Assembly (NCBI RefSeq): GCF_018131015.1
Contig: NZ_JAFCJJ010000001.1
Span: forward strand, 310,001-374,000
Source of the DNA: Bradyrhizobium diazoefficiens
GTDB lineage: Bacteria; Pseudomonadota; Alphaproteobacteria; Rhizobiales; Xanthobacteraceae
Direction of reading: 5' to 3'
DNA length: 64,000 nucleotides
Shown here: piece after piece, positions 17,912-28,248 of the stretch
How positions within the stretch are numbered: the stretch's first letter is position 1
Layout of the letters: every line of letters begins with the position of its first letter
Translations under genes and position numbers: made by a program
The notes under the pieces: model-generated
Database searches by the model: none
What the model saw: the letters and a program-made list of their open reading frames with translations, nothing else
What the model was told of the DNA's origin: nothing

Positions 17912-18631
17912 GTGACTGATACCGCGCCCGGGCCGCTGCCCGCTTCCGTCCTCGAAGCGCTGGGCCGCTACGACACGCCGACGATCTGCAATGCCATGGA
18001 GATCGTGGCGCCGGAGCGGCGGCTGATCGGCTACACCACCAAGCCGCTGGTCTGCCCGTTTCCGGCTCTGCCGCCGATCGTCGGCTATGCCCGCACCGTT
18101 GCGATCCGCTCGGTCCTGAAATCCTCGCTTCCACCCGAAGAGCAGTCGAAGCGCCGCATCGAATATTACGAATATGTCGGCACCGGCCCCGGCCCGCGCA
18201 TCTCCGTGATCCAGGACATCGACGGTCACGACGTCGGCTATGGCGCGTTCTGGGGCGAGGTGCAGAGCAACGTGCACAAGGCGCTCGGCTGCCTCGGTGT
18301 CATCACCGATGGCTCGATCCGCGACATCCCGCAATGGGCGCCGGGCTTCCAGGCGCTCGCCGGCTCGATCGGCCCCTCGCATGCCTGGGTGCATGCCGAG
18401 AGCTTTGGCGGCGAGGTGCGCGTTGCGGGCATGACCGTGAAGTCGGACGACCTGATCCACGCCGACCAGCATGGCGCCATCGTGATCCCGCTCGACGTGG
18501 CTGCAAAGCTGCCCGAGGCGGCCGAACTGTGCGGCCGCCGCGAGACGCCGATCCTGGAGATCGCGCGCAGCCCCGACTTCTCGCTGGAAAAGCTCAAGGC
18601 CGCCCTGAAGCGATCGGCGGAGATCCACTGA
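17912..18631 (+). CDS. RraA-family protein (HMG aldolase-like)
   Basis: A 239-residue member of the RraA/4-hydroxy-4-methyl-2-oxoglutarate aldolase fold. Key stretches are GRYDTPTICNAMEIVAPE, LGCLGVITDGSIRDIPQW (the DGxxRD metal/substrate site) and HADQHGAIVIP. True RraA inhibits RNase E, but longer forms such as this are usually aldolases or decarboxylases of small acids. The GTG at 17912 has GGGAGAG upstream. An SDR gene starts 15 nt downstream, so the two probably work together on an unknown small acid. Confidence 0.75.
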   Translation: MTDTAPGPLPASVLEALGRYDTPTICNAMEIVAPERRLIGYTTKPLVCPFPALPPIVGYARTVAIRSVLKSSLPPEEQSKRRIEYYEYVGTGPGPRISVIQDIDGHDVGYGAFWGEVQSNVHKALGCLGVITDGSIRDIPQWAPGFQALAGSIGPSHAWVHAESFGGEVRVAGMTVKSDDLIHADQHGAIVIPLDVAAKLPEAAELCGRRETPILEIARSPDFSLEKLKAALKRSAEIH

Positions 18632-18645
18632 TCTCGGAGCAGGCC

Positions 18646-19476
18646 ATGGAGATGCGCGGCAAGACGGTGCTGATCACTGGCTCGACCGATGGGGTCGGGC
18701 GCTACGTGGCAAGCCGCCTTGCCGCCGAAGGCGCGAAAGTCCTGATCCATGGCCGCGACGCGGTGCGCGCGAAAGCACTGATCGACGACGTCGTGCAGGC
18801 CGGCCACGCAGCGCCGGCCTTCTACCAGGCCGATCTGTCCTCGATATCAGGCACGCGCGCACTGGCCGAGGCCGTGACGCGCGATCACCAGCGGCTCGAC
18901 GTCTTCGTCAGCAACGCCGGCATCGGCTCGCAGAACGACGGGCCGCAGCGGCAGGAGAGTGCCGACGGCTTTGAGCTGCGTTTTGCGGTGAACTATCTCT
19001 CGGGCTTCCTGCTCGTCCATCTGTTGCTGCCGCTGCTGAAGGCGGCGGCGCCGTCGCGCATCGTCAACGTCGCCTCGCTCGGTCAGCATCCGATCGATTT
19101 CGACGACGTCATGATCACCAGGGGTTACAGCGGCTCGCGCGCCTATGCGCAGAGCAAGCTGGCGCAGATCATGTTCACGATCGATCTCGCGGATGAATTG
19201 AAAGGTGCGGATGTCACCGTCAATTCGCTGCACCCGGCGACCTACATGAACACGACGATGGTACGCGCCGGCGGCATCACGCCGATGTCGACGGTGGAGC
19301 AGGGCGGTGCCGCGATCCTGCATCTGGTTGCGGACGACGACGTCGCCGGCAGGAGCGGCCTGTTCTTCAACGGCATGAGCGAGGCGCGTGCCAATCCGCA
19401 GGCCTATGATGCCGACGCGCGCAGGCGCCTGCGCACGCTCAGCCTGGAACTGGCGGGCCTCTCGTCCCGGGCCTGA
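18646..19476 (+). CDS. Short-chain dehydrogenase/reductase
   Basis: A 276-residue NAD(P)-dependent SDR. The Rossmann opening is KTVLITGSTDGVGRYVA, followed by SNAG, the catalytic Ser in NVASLGQ and the catalytic pair YAQSK. The insertion around DVMITRGYSGSRAYAQSK resembles retinol-dehydrogenase/WW-domain-oxidoreductase-like SDRs. It starts 15 nt after the RraA-like gene. An ATG two codons in (18652) is an alternative start. Confidence 0.8.
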   Translation: MEMRGKTVLITGSTDGVGRYVASRLAAEGAKVLIHGRDAVRAKALIDDVVQAGHAAPAFYQADLSSISGTRALAEAVTRDHQRLDVFVSNAGIGSQNDGPQRQESADGFELRFAVNYLSGFLLVHLLLPLLKAAAPSRIVNVASLGQHPIDFDDVMITRGYSGSRAYAQSKLAQIMFTIDLADELKGADVTVNSLHPATYMNTTMVRAGGITPMSTVEQGGAAILHLVADDDVAGRSGLFFNGMSEARANPQAYDADARRRLRTLSLELAGLSSRA

Positions 19477-19677
19477 CGGCAGCGCAAAGGTTAGCAAAGT
19501 GTTGAGGTCCCTGTCGGCGGCCGGCAAAGCCGGTGTCGTCGCCAGTCTGCCCCACAGGCACGACTTAACCTTTACGGGTCTTTAATGGCGGCGAACTAGG
19601 GTTTCCGATGCGGTTCGGGTTGGGCCGCGTCCATCGGCCAGGACGGCCGTTGTAGCGCATGCGCGTTGGAGTCTCCC

Positions 19678-20451
19678 ATGGATATCATGACGGGCATCGG
19701 GCTCGTGGCAGGCACGGTCGTCATCGGGACCATGATGCTGCTGGGCGGCGATCTCCACATGTTCATCTCCGAGCATGCGATCATCATCATTTTCGGCGGA
19801 TCGATCTCCGCCACCATGATCCGGTTTCCGCTCAGCGCGCTGGTGCATGGCCTGCCGCTCGGCGCCAAGTTCGCCTTCACCATGAGCCGGCTGTCCGCGC
19901 ACGACCTCGTCGACGAGCTCGCCCGCATCGCCGAGATCGCCCGCAAGCAGGGGCCGGTCGGCCTGGAAAAGGTCGAGACCGACGAGCCGTTCCTCGCCAA
20001 GGGCATCCGCTACGTCGCCGACGGCTACGACCTCGATTTCATCCGCGACAATCTCGAGCGCGACCGTGACAATTTCCTGATGCATCTCGACGAGGGCAGC
20101 AAGATCTACCGGGCCATCGGCGACTGCGCTCCGGCCTTCGGCATGGTCGGCACTCTGATCGGCATGGTGCAGATGTTCGCCAACATGACCGATCCCTCCA
20201 AGCTCGGCCCGTTCATGGCGACCGCGCTGCTCGCGACGCTCTACGGCGCGCTGGTCGCCAATCTGTTCTGCCTGCCGATCGCCGACAAGCTGCACGGCAA
20301 GCTCCTGGACGAGGAGACCAACCGGACCCTGATCATCGACGGCATCCTGATGATCCGCGACTCCAAGAGCCCGACGCTGGTGCGCGAGATGCTGCTCGCC
20401 TACCTGCCGGAGAAGCATCGCCCGGCCGAGGGCGAGCCGGTTCCGGCCTGA
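19678..20451 (+). CDS. motA: Flagellar motor stator protein MotA
   Basis: This 257-residue inner-membrane protein would form the ion channel of the flagellar stator with MotB. It has two N-terminal membrane helices, a cytoplasmic loop with charged residues, and two C-terminal helices (CAPAFGMVGTLIGMVQMFANM and MATALLATLYGALVANLFCLP) containing the MotA Pro and Gly residues. GGAG lies 8 nt before the ATG at 19678. motB follows after 23 nt. No other flagellar gene is visible, so this is a detached stator pair. Confidence 0.85.
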   Translation: MDIMTGIGLVAGTVVIGTMMLLGGDLHMFISEHAIIIIFGGSISATMIRFPLSALVHGLPLGAKFAFTMSRLSAHDLVDELARIAEIARKQGPVGLEKVETDEPFLAKGIRYVADGYDLDFIRDNLERDRDNFLMHLDEGSKIYRAIGDCAPAFGMVGTLIGMVQMFANMTDPSKLGPFMATALLATLYGALVANLFCLPIADKLHGKLLDEETNRTLIIDGILMIRDSKSPTLVREMLLAYLPEKHRPAEGEPVPA

Positions 20452-20474
20452 TGCCGCGCGGCGAGGCTTGAGCC

Positions 20475-21305
20475 ATGGCCAAGAAGAAACGCGGCGATGC
20501 GCATGGCGGCGGTCACGGCTGGTTCGTGACCTTCGCCGACCTGATGGGCCTGATGCTGAGCTTCTTCGTGATGCTCGTCGCCTTCTCCAGCCAGGACGCC
20601 GCCAAGCTGAAGATCGTCGCCGGCTCGATGCGCGATGCCTTCGGCGTCCAGAGCGAGGCCCGCTATGCCGGCATCGTCGAGGCCGACGGCTTGCCGACGC
20701 GTCCGCGGCTGAAGAACGTCGACCACATCGCGCCCGAGGATGCCTCCAACACGCCGACGCCCGACCAGGGCGACCGTAACCGCAACTCGGGCGCCAAGAT
20801 CAAGGTCGACCGCAACTTTGCGCTCGCCGCCGCCTCGCTGCGGCAGGCGCTGCAGGACATGCCGGAGCTGACCGAGATGTCCAAGCACATCATGTTCGAG
20901 GAGACCAAGCAGGGCCTCAACCTCGAGATCGTCGACCAGGACGGCCGCTCGATGTTCGCCGACGGCTCCAAGGTGCCCTACGACCGCACCCGCCGCCTGA
21001 TCGAGAAGCTGGCGGTCCCGCTCAGGGCGACCCCATTGCGCGTCTCCATCGCCGGCCACACCGCAGCCGGCTTCGTGCCGACCCGCAGCGACTACGGCGC
21101 CTTCGACCTGTCGGCCGACCGCGCCAACGCCGTGCGCCAGATCCTCGAACGCGAGGGGCTGCCGTCCGGGCACATCTTCGCGGTCTCCGGCAAGGCCGAC
21201 ACCCAGCCGCTGTTTCCGGACGATCCCTCTCTCGCCGCCAACCGGCGGGTGACCATCACCCTGATGCGCGAAGATCCGCCCCTGCCGCCGGACCTGAAGC
21301 CGTAA
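20475..21305 (+). CDS. motB: Flagellar motor stator protein MotB
   Basis: This 276-residue stator protein has a Lys/His-rich start and one membrane helix beginning WFVTFADLMGLMLSFFVMLV, with the proton-carrying Asp in FADLM. The C-terminal OmpA-like peptidoglycan-binding domain (about residues 150-265) contains ISIAGHTAAG-type and LSADRANAVRQILEREGL motifs. It pairs with motA just upstream. Confidence 0.85.
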   Translation: MAKKKRGDAHGGGHGWFVTFADLMGLMLSFFVMLVAFSSQDAAKLKIVAGSMRDAFGVQSEARYAGIVEADGLPTRPRLKNVDHIAPEDASNTPTPDQGDRNRNSGAKIKVDRNFALAAASLRQALQDMPELTEMSKHIMFEETKQGLNLEIVDQDGRSMFADGSKVPYDRTRRLIEKLAVPLRATPLRVSIAGHTAAGFVPTRSDYGAFDLSADRANAVRQILEREGLPSGHIFAVSGKADTQPLFPDDPSLAANRRVTITLMREDPPLPPDLKP

Positions 21306-21470
21306 AATCCGCTTGCGCTACCATCTTACCTGATATTTATCTGGACGACGCGTGGCCGCGCCGTCACAACGGCCGCGCTCCATTCCTGCTATCGTGTTGC
21401 GATTGACAGGCGCGCAGGAAGCGTCAAAAGGCGCCGGATCGAACTCAGGGACCAAGCGTTCTCGACTCTC

Positions 21471-23369
21471 ATGACGGCGAGCATCACATCGACCGAGGCC
21501 CAGGAAGGGCCGGTCACCTCGGGTTTTTGGGCCCTCACGCTCGGGAGCATCGGCGTCGTCTTCGGCGACATCGGGACCTCGCCGCTCTACGCATTCCACG
21601 AGGCGGTCAGGGGCGCCGCCCATGGCGAGCCGGTCTCGCGCGTCATCGTGCTCGGCGTGCTCTCGCTGATCCTGTGGGCGCTCTTCATCGTCGTCACCGC
21701 CAAATACGTGCTGGTGCTGCTGCGTGCCGACAATAACGGCGAGGGCGGCACACTCTCGCTGATGGCGCTCGGCCAGCGCGCGCTGGGGCGGCGAAGCTGG
21801 CCCCTGCTCGCGCTCGGCGTGGTCGGTGCCTCCATGTTCATCGGCGATTCCATGATCACGCCGGCGATCTCGGTGCTGTCGGCTGTCGATGGCCTGAAGC
21901 TCGCCACACCGGCCTTCGAGCATTATGTCGTGCCGCTCACGGTCTTCATCCTGGCGCTGCTGTTCGCGGTCCAGAGCAAGGGGACGGCGCTGGTGGCCTC
22001 GGCCTTCGGGCCGGTCATGGTCGTCTGGTTCGCGTGCCTCGCCGTGATGGGCATCGTCAACATCGCCAAGGATCCCTCGGTGCTGGCCGCGATCAATCCG
22101 TTGTACGGGCTGGAATTCCTGCTCTCGCACGGCACGATCGGGCTGGTGACGCTCGGCGCCGTATTCCTGGCGGTGACCGGCGGCGAGGCGCTCTATGCCG
22201 ATCTCGGCCATTTCGGCCGCAAGCCGATCCAGTCGGCCTGGATGTTCTTCGTGCTGCCCGCGCTGCTCGTCAATTATTTCGGGCAGGGCGCACTGGTGCT
22301 GTCCGATCCGAGCGCGGTGGAGCATTCCTTCTATCGCATGGTGCCCGAGCAATTGGTGTTGCCGCTGGTCGGGCTGGCGACCGCAGCGACGGTGATCGCG
22401 AGCCAGGCCGTGATCACCGGCGCCTATTCGCTGGTCCACCAGGCGGTGCAACTCGGCCTCTTGCCGCGCTTCGAGGTGCGCTACACCTCCGAGACCCACG
22501 CCGGCCAGATCTATCTGCCGCGTGTCAACCGGCTGCTCCTGATCGGCGTCATGCTGCTGGTGCTGCTGTTCCGCACCCCGAGCGGCCTTGCCTCGGCCTA
22601 CGGCATCGCGGTCTCCACCACCATGGTCGCCGACGGCATCATGGGTTTTGTCGTGATCTGGAAATTGTGGAACTGGCGTGCCGCGACCGCCGCCGCCCTG
22701 ATCATGCCCTTCGTCGTGGTCGACATGAGCTTCTTCAGCGCGAATCTCCTGAAGCTGCTCGAAGGCGCCTGGGTGCCGCTGCTGTTCGGCGTCGCGATGG
22801 TGGCCATGATCTGGACCTGGCGGCGGGGCACTGGGATCCTGCTGCAGAAGACCCGCCGGATCGAGGTGCCGCTGGACGATCTGATCCGGAGCCTGGAGAA
22901 GCGCCCGCCGCACATCGTCAAGGGCACCGCGGTGTTCCTCACCAGCGATCCCGCCTTCGTGCCGACCGCTCTCCTGCACAATCTCAAGCACAACAAGGTG
23001 CTGCACGAGCACAACGTGGTCCTGACCATCGAGACCGCGCAGACGCCGCGGGTCGATCTATCGGAGCGCTTCCGCATGGAGAAGATCAGCGACAAGTTCT
23101 CGAAGGTCCGCTTGCGCTTCGGCTTCATGGAACAGCCGAACGTGCCCAAGGCGCTGGCCATCGCCCGCAAGCAGGGCTGGCAGTTCGACATCATGTCGAC
23201 GTCGTTCTTCGTGTCGCGGCGCTCGCTGAAGGCCTCGGCGCAATCGGGGATGCCGCTGTGGCAGGATCACATCTTCATTGCGCTGAGCCGGTCGGCCAAT
23301 GACGCCACCGACTATTTCCAGATTCCCACCGGGCGGGTGGTCGAGGTCGGAACCCAGGTCACCATTTAA
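21471..23369 (+). CDS. kup: Kup-type potassium uptake protein, copy 1
   Basis: A 632-residue K+/H+ symporter of the KUP/HAK/KT family with about 12 membrane helices. The N-terminal signature [19 protein letters not shown] and the motifs [24 protein letters not shown] and [17 protein letters not shown] are intact. The C-terminal cytoplasmic domain ends [20 protein letters not shown]. It is followed 133 bp later by a second full-length kup gene with the same layout. Confidence 0.92.
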   Translation: MTASITSTEAQEGPVTSGFWALTLGSIGVVFGDIGTSPLYAFHEAVRGAAHGEPVSRVIVLGVLSLILWALFIVVTAKYVLVLLRADNNGEGGTLSLMALGQRALGRRSWPLLALGVVGASMFIGDSMITPAISVLSAVDGLKLATPAFEHYVVPLTVFILALLFAVQSKGTALVASAFGPVMVVWFACLAVMGIVNIAKDPSVLAAINPLYGLEFLLSHGTIGLVTLGAVFLAVTGGEALYADLGHFGRKPIQSAWMFFVLPALLVNYFGQGALVLSDPSAVEHSFYRMVPEQLVLPLVGLATAATVIASQAVITGAYSLVHQAVQLGLLPRFEVRYTSETHAGQIYLPRVNRLLLIGVMLLVLLFRTPSGLASAYGIAVSTTMVADGIMGFVVIWKLWNWRAATAAALIMPFVVVDMSFFSANLLKLLEGAWVPLLFGVAMVAMIWTWRRGTGILLQKTRRIEVPLDDLIRSLEKRPPHIVKGTAVFLTSDPAFVPTALLHNLKHNKVLHEHNVVLTIETAQTPRVDLSERFRMEKISDKFSKVRLRFGFMEQPNVPKALAIARKQGWQFDIMSTSFFVSRRSLKASAQSGMPLWQDHIFIALSRSANDATDYFQIPTGRVVEVGTQVTI

Positions 23370-23502
23370 CCGCAAGGCATGCGAAATTTGCATACCGAGG
23401 GCCCGGAATCGGGCTAGGCTATGCTGGTAGCGCGGGACTATAAGCCCGCGCGCTCTTTCGCTATTGTGCAGCGAAGCATTTTAGAGGCCTCCAGGCTCTC
23501 CC

Positions 23503-25431
23503 ATGACCAGCGACGTAGCAGTTCCCGCCCCGGAAACGGCGGCGGCCAACGGGCATGGCGATGCCCATACCACGGCCGGTTTCGGTGCATTGACGCTCGG
23601 CAGCATCGGTGTCGTCTATGGCGACATCGGCACCAGTCCGCTCTACGCGTTCCGCGAGGCGGTGCTGGCGGCCTCGGGCGCGGAGGGTCTGCCGACCCCG
23701 GCAGCCGTGCTCGGCGTGGTGTCCCTCATCCTTTGGGCGCTCGTCGTCGTCGTCACGCTCAAATACGTCGTGATCCTGCTGCGCGCCGACAACAATGGCG
23801 AGGGCGGCACGCTGGCGTTGATGGCGCTGGCCCAGCGCGCGGTCGGCACCCGCGGGGCGATCATCGTTCTGCTCGGCATCATCTCGGGCGCGCTGTTCTA
23901 CGGCGATGCCGTGATCACGCCGGCGGTTTCGGTGCTGTCGGCGATCGAAGGCATGAAGGACGTCACGCTGCGGTTCGAGCCCTATATCGTTCCGCTGACG
24001 GTGGCGATCCTGGCTTGCCTGTTCGCCGTGCAGTCGCACGGCACCGCGCGCGTCGCGGCCCTTTTCGGACCCGTCATGTGCGTCTGGTTCGCCGTGATCG
24101 GGCTCGCAGCGATCCATCCGATCATTGGGCAGCCCCAGGTGCTGTACGCGCTCAATCCCTTCTATGCCGTGTCCTTCATGCTCCACCACGGCATCATCGG
24201 CTTCGTGACGCTCGGCGCGGTATTCCTGGCGGTCACCGGCGCCGAGGCGCTCTATGCCGACCTCGGTCATTTCGGCAAGCGGCCGATCCAGACCGCCTGG
24301 CTGTTCATCGTGCTGCCGTCGCTGGCGCTGAACTATCTGGGGCAGGGCGCGCTCGTGCTGGGCGATCCCGGGGCGATCGTGAGCCCGTTCTTCCAGCTCT
24401 TCCCGCAGGGCTTTCTTCGCGGCTGCATGGTCGTGCTCGCCACCGCCGCCACGGTCATCGCGAGCCAGGCCGTCATCACCGGAGCCTATTCGCTGACGCG
24501 CCAGGCGATCCAGCTCGGGCTGCTGCCGCGCTTTGAGATTCGCCACACCTCGGAAGTCCATTCCGGCCAGATCTTCATCCCGCGCATCAACCAGCTGCTG
24601 CTGGTCGCGGTGGTGCTGATGGTTCTGCTGTTCCGCTCCTCCAGCGCGCTCGCCTCTGCCTATGGCATCGCCGTGACCGGCACCATGGTCGTCACGGGGT
24701 TGATGGGTTTCGTCGTGATCTGGAAGGCCTGGAGGTGGTCGCCGCTGGCTGCCGCCGCCTTGATCGCGCCGTTCCTCTGCCTCGATCTGACCTTCCTCGC
24801 CGCGAACCTGCTCAAGGTGTTCGAAGGCGGCTGGGTACCGCTCGCCCTCGGCTCCCTGATGATCATCCTGATGTACACGTGGCGGCGCGGCAGCCGGCTG
24901 CTGTTCGAGAAGTCGCGCAAGCTCGAATTCCCGCTCGCCGAACTCGTGGCGATGCTCGAGAAGCGGCCGCCGCAGCGGGTGCCCGGAACCGCCGTGTTCC
25001 TGACCAGCGATCCCCTGAGCGCGCCGACCGCCCTGATGCATAGCCTGAAGCACTACAAGGTGCTGCACGAGAAGAACGTCATTCTCACCATCGAGACCGC
25101 GCAGACCCCGCGGATCGATCCGGCCGAGCGCGTCAGGCTCGAGCAGATCAGCCCGACCTTCTCCAAGGTGACGCTGAAATTCGGCTTCATGGAATCACCC
25201 AACGTGCCGAAGGCGCTAGCGATCGCCCGCAAGCTCGGGTGGCAGTTCGACATCATGTCGACCTCGTTCTTCCTGTCGCGCCGGGCGCTGAAGCCCGCCG
25301 CCCATTCCGGCATGCCGCGCTGGCAGGACCGCCTGTTCATCTCGCTGAGCCGCTCGGCCAACGACGCCACCGACTATTTCCAGATCCCGTCGGGGCGCGT
25401 CGTCGAGGTCGGCACCCAGGTCACGATCTAG
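23503..25431 (+). CDS. kup: Kup-type potassium uptake protein, copy 2
   Basis: A 642-residue paralogue of the preceding gene. It shares the signature [19 protein letters not shown], the [20 protein letters not shown] block and an almost identical C-terminus ([20 protein letters not shown]). Both copies keep all family motifs, so both are probably functional. The N-terminal 30 residues ([14 protein letters not shown]) differ and may tune regulation. The arrangement is a tandem duplication that has since diverged. Confidence 0.92.
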   Translation: MTSDVAVPAPETAAANGHGDAHTTAGFGALTLGSIGVVYGDIGTSPLYAFREAVLAASGAEGLPTPAAVLGVVSLILWALVVVVTLKYVVILLRADNNGEGGTLALMALAQRAVGTRGAIIVLLGIISGALFYGDAVITPAVSVLSAIEGMKDVTLRFEPYIVPLTVAILACLFAVQSHGTARVAALFGPVMCVWFAVIGLAAIHPIIGQPQVLYALNPFYAVSFMLHHGIIGFVTLGAVFLAVTGAEALYADLGHFGKRPIQTAWLFIVLPSLALNYLGQGALVLGDPGAIVSPFFQLFPQGFLRGCMVVLATAATVIASQAVITGAYSLTRQAIQLGLLPRFEIRHTSEVHSGQIFIPRINQLLLVAVVLMVLLFRSSSALASAYGIAVTGTMVVTGLMGFVVIWKAWRWSPLAAAALIAPFLCLDLTFLAANLLKVFEGGWVPLALGSLMIILMYTWRRGSRLLFEKSRKLEFPLAELVAMLEKRPPQRVPGTAVFLTSDPLSAPTALMHSLKHYKVLHEKNVILTIETAQTPRIDPAERVRLEQISPTFSKVTLKFGFMESPNVPKALAIARKLGWQFDIMSTSFFLSRRALKPAAHSGMPRWQDRLFISLSRSANDATDYFQIPSGRVVEVGTQVTI

Positions 25432-25598
25432 GGCCGGGACGTCCCTCGGATTCACAGCGCACTTCAAGTCGCTGCGATTTAGCTTTAACTTGCGCTCTGC
25501 GGCTCAAGCCTTTGTAGCGCTTGATTTTCGCGGGCCGAGGGGCGAGGTTGCCGGCGGCGGGAGAGTTCCGGCCGGAAGGCGTGACGTTGGAGGACGAT

Positions 25599-25925
25599 GT
25601 GACAAACCAGGTGCAGGATCTGACCCCGGAGGAGGTCTCCAAGGGTGTCGAGGAGGGCCGCTATCTCCTGGTCGACGTTCGCGAGCCCAACGAGGTCCAG
25701 GCCGAGGCCTATCCTTACGGCGTCGTCGTGCCGCTCTCGACCTTCGATCCGGCGGCGATCCCCGATCCGCAGGGCAAGCAGGTCGTGTTCGCCTGCCGCT
25801 CGGGCAAGCGTTCGGTGACGGCCTCGCTCGCGGCGCAGGCGGCGGGCCTGCCCTACGACAAGCATCTGGCCGGCGGCATGCTCGGCTGGAAGGCGGCGGG
25901 TCTGCCCAGCAAGGTCGGTGGCTGA
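25599..25925 (+). CDS. Rhodanese-like sulfurtransferase
   Basis: A 108-residue single-domain rhodanese. The catalytic loop CRSGKRS (VVFACRSGKRSVTASLAA) carries the persulfide Cys, followed by HLAGGMLGWKAAGLP, the typical C-terminal signature. The GTG at 25599 is chosen because GGAGG lies 5 nt upstream; GTG at 25581 and ATG at 25521 are possible earlier starts without a clear ribosome-binding site. The next gene begins 8 nt after the stop, which suggests an operon with the aminotransferase. Confidence 0.82.
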   Translation: MTNQVQDLTPEEVSKGVEEGRYLLVDVREPNEVQAEAYPYGVVVPLSTFDPAAIPDPQGKQVVFACRSGKRSVTASLAAQAAGLPYDKHLAGGMLGWKAAGLPSKVGG

Positions 25926-25933
25926 CCCTGCCG

Positions 25934-27112
25934 ATGACCAAAAGCTCGTCCCTGAACAAGGTCTTCGCCGACCTTCCCGTCACCATCTTCGAGGCGATGT
26001 CGCAGGCCGCGCGCGACAACAACGCCATCAATCTCGGCCAGGGTTTTCCCGACGATCCCGGCCCCGAGGACATCCGCCGCGCCGCGGCCGACGCCTCGCT
26101 CAACGGCTACAACCAGTATCCGTCGATGATGGGCATCCCGGAGCTGCGCCAGGCGATCGCGACCCATTACGGCCACTGGCACGGCCTCACGCTCGATCCC
26201 ATGAGCGAGGTGATGGTGACCTCCGGCGGCACCGAGGCCCTGACCTCGGCGATCCTCGCGGTGGTGCAGCCCGGCGACGAAGTCGTCTGCTTCCAGCCGG
26301 TCTATGATTCCTATCTGCCGATCATCCGCCAGGCCGGCGGCATTCCGCGCCTCGTGCGTCTTGAGCCACCGCACTGGCGGCTGAACGAGGACATGCTGAA
26401 AAGCGTCTTCAATTCAAAGACCAAGGCGGTGCTGTTCAACAACCCCTTGAATCCCAGCGCGGTGGTCTATCCGCGCGAGGACCTCGAGCTGCTGGCGCGC
26501 TACTGCCAGGAGTTCGACGTCATCGCGATCTGCGACGAGGTCTGGGAGCACGTCACCTTCGACGAGCACAAGCACGTCCCCCTGATCACCATCCCCGGCA
26601 TGCGCGAGCGCACCATCAAGGTCGGCTCGGCCGGCAAGATCTTCTCGCTCACGGGGTGGAAGATCGGCTTCGTCTGCGCCGCGCCGCCGCTGCTGCGCGT
26701 CGCGGCCAAGGTGCACCAGTTCCTGACCTTCACCACCGCGCCGAACCTGCAGGCCGCCGTTGCCTATGGCCTGGGCAAGCCCGACGAGTATTTCCTGTCG
26801 ATGCGCAAGGATTTGACGCGGAGCAGGGACCGCCTAACCAGGGGGCTGGAGAGTCTCGGCTTCCCCGTGCTGAAGTCGCAGGGCACCTACTTCCTCACGG
26901 TCGATCTTTCGCCGCTCGGGCTCAACGAGAGCGACGCCGAGTTCTGCTGGCGGATCGTTCGGGACTACAAGGTGGCGGCGATCCCGGTCTCGGCATTCTA
27001 CGAGCAGGACCCCGTGACCTCGGTGGTGCGCTTCTGCTTTGCCAAGAAGGACCAGACGCTGGACACCGCGCTGGAGCGGCTGTCGGACGCGGTGCGCGGA
27101 CGCAAGAGGTAG
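25934..27112 (+). CDS. Class I/II PLP-dependent aminotransferase
   Basis: A 392-residue fold-type I aminotransferase. The PLP lysine is in GSAGKIFSLTGWKIGF, with NNPLNPSAVVYPREDL (the usual N-PxNPTG region, here with Leu and Ser) and AICDEVWEHVTFDEH (PLP-contacting Asp). It resembles the kynurenine/glutamine transaminase K and YbdL methionine aminotransferase group. The proximity of a rhodanese would suit sulfur amino acid metabolism, but that is inference. Confidence 0.82.
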   Translation: MTKSSSLNKVFADLPVTIFEAMSQAARDNNAINLGQGFPDDPGPEDIRRAAADASLNGYNQYPSMMGIPELRQAIATHYGHWHGLTLDPMSEVMVTSGGTEALTSAILAVVQPGDEVVCFQPVYDSYLPIIRQAGGIPRLVRLEPPHWRLNEDMLKSVFNSKTKAVLFNNPLNPSAVVYPREDLELLARYCQEFDVIAICDEVWEHVTFDEHKHVPLITIPGMRERTIKVGSAGKIFSLTGWKIGFVCAAPPLLRVAAKVHQFLTFTTAPNLQAAVAYGLGKPDEYFLSMRKDLTRSRDRLTRGLESLGFPVLKSQGTYFLTVDLSPLGLNESDAEFCWRIVRDYKVAAIPVSAFYEQDPVTSVVRFCFAKKDQTLDTALERLSDAVRGRKR

Positions 27113-27119
27113 GACTGAG

Positions 27120-28229
27120 ATGACCAATGTCAGCCGCTCCGGGCTTTGCCTCGGTCTCGCAATCGCCGCGGCGCTGGCGTTGTCCGCTCCCGCAAGGGCA
27201 GAGGAGCGGGTCGTCAACTTCTACAACTGGTCCAACTACATGGCCCCGGACGTCCTCGAGGCCTTCACCAGGGAGACCGGCATCAAGGTGGTCTACGACA
27301 CCTTCGATGCCAACGAGACGCTGGAGACGCGCCTGATGGCCGGCAAGTCCGGCTACGACGTCGTGGTGCCGACGGCCTATTTCCTGCAGCGCCAGATCAA
27401 GGCCAACATTTTTCAGAAGCTCGACAAGTCGAAGCTGCCGAACCTTAGCAATGCTTGGCCGATGGTGACCAAGCATCTGGCGACCTACGATCCCGGCAAC
27501 GATTTTGCCGCCAACTACATGTGGGGCACCACGGGCATCGGCTACAACGTCGCCAAGGTGAAGCAGATCCTCGGACCCGATGCGAAGATCGACAGCTGGG
27601 ACATCGTCTTCAAGCCGGAGAACCTTGCCAGGTTCAAGGATTGCGGCGTGCACATGCTCGATTCCGCCGACGACATTTTTCCGGCGGCGTTGAACTATCT
27701 CGGGCTCGATCCGAACTCGACCAAGCAGGCCGACCTGGAAAAGGCCGCTGATGTCGTCGCCAAGGTTCGTCCGTCCGTGCGCAAGTTCCACTCGTCCGAA
27801 TATCTAAGCGCGCTCGCGACCGGCGAGATCTGCTTCGTGGTCGGCTGGTCCGGCGACATCATGCAGGCCCGCGCCCGCGCCGCCGAAGCCAAGGGGGGCA
27901 TCGAGATCGGCTACGCCATTCCGAAGGAGGGCGCGCAGATGTTCTTCGACAATCTCGCGATCCCCGCGGATGCAAAGAACGTCAAGGAAGCCTATGAGCT
28001 GATCAACTATCTCTACCGCCCGGACGTTGCCGCCAAGAACTCGGACTTTTTGTCCTACGCCAGCGGCAACCTCGCCAGCCAGAAGCTGGTCGACCCGAAG
28101 ATTTTGAACGACCGGAACATCTATCCGGACGAGGCGACGCTCGCAAAACTGTTCGTCATCACGGCGCGTGAGCCGGCGACGCAGCGGGTGATCAACCGGC
28201 TGTGGACCAGGGTAAAGACGGGAAGGTAG
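27120..28229 (+). CDS. PotF-like polyamine ABC transporter binding protein
   Basis: A 369-residue periplasmic binding protein with signal peptide (residues 1-27, ending ARAEE). The opening VVNFYNWSNYMAPDVLEAF and the MLDSADDIFPAALNYLGLDPN and SGDIMQARARA stretches match PotF/spermidine-putrescine binding proteins. It starts 8 nt after the aminotransferase. No permease or ATPase of that system is in the window, so it is an orphan binding protein or works with distant Pot genes. Confidence 0.82.
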   Translation: MTNVSRSGLCLGLAIAAALALSAPARAEERVVNFYNWSNYMAPDVLEAFTRETGIKVVYDTFDANETLETRLMAGKSGYDVVVPTAYFLQRQIKANIFQKLDKSKLPNLSNAWPMVTKHLATYDPGNDFAANYMWGTTGIGYNVAKVKQILGPDAKIDSWDIVFKPENLARFKDCGVHMLDSADDIFPAALNYLGLDPNSTKQADLEKAADVVAKVRPSVRKFHSSEYLSALATGEICFVVGWSGDIMQARARAAEAKGGIEIGYAIPKEGAQMFFDNLAIPADAKNVKEAYELINYLYRPDVAAKNSDFLSYASGNLASQKLVDPKILNDRNIYPDEATLAKLFVITAREPATQRVINRLWTRVKTGR

Positions 28230-28248
28230 AGGGGCGCGTCGCTGCCCG

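Noticed and set aside
21318..25068. Two minus-strand frames of over 500 codons each
   Set aside because: Both are antisense to the kup genes, are His/Asp/Gln/Arg-rich and match each other only because the kup genes are paralogues.
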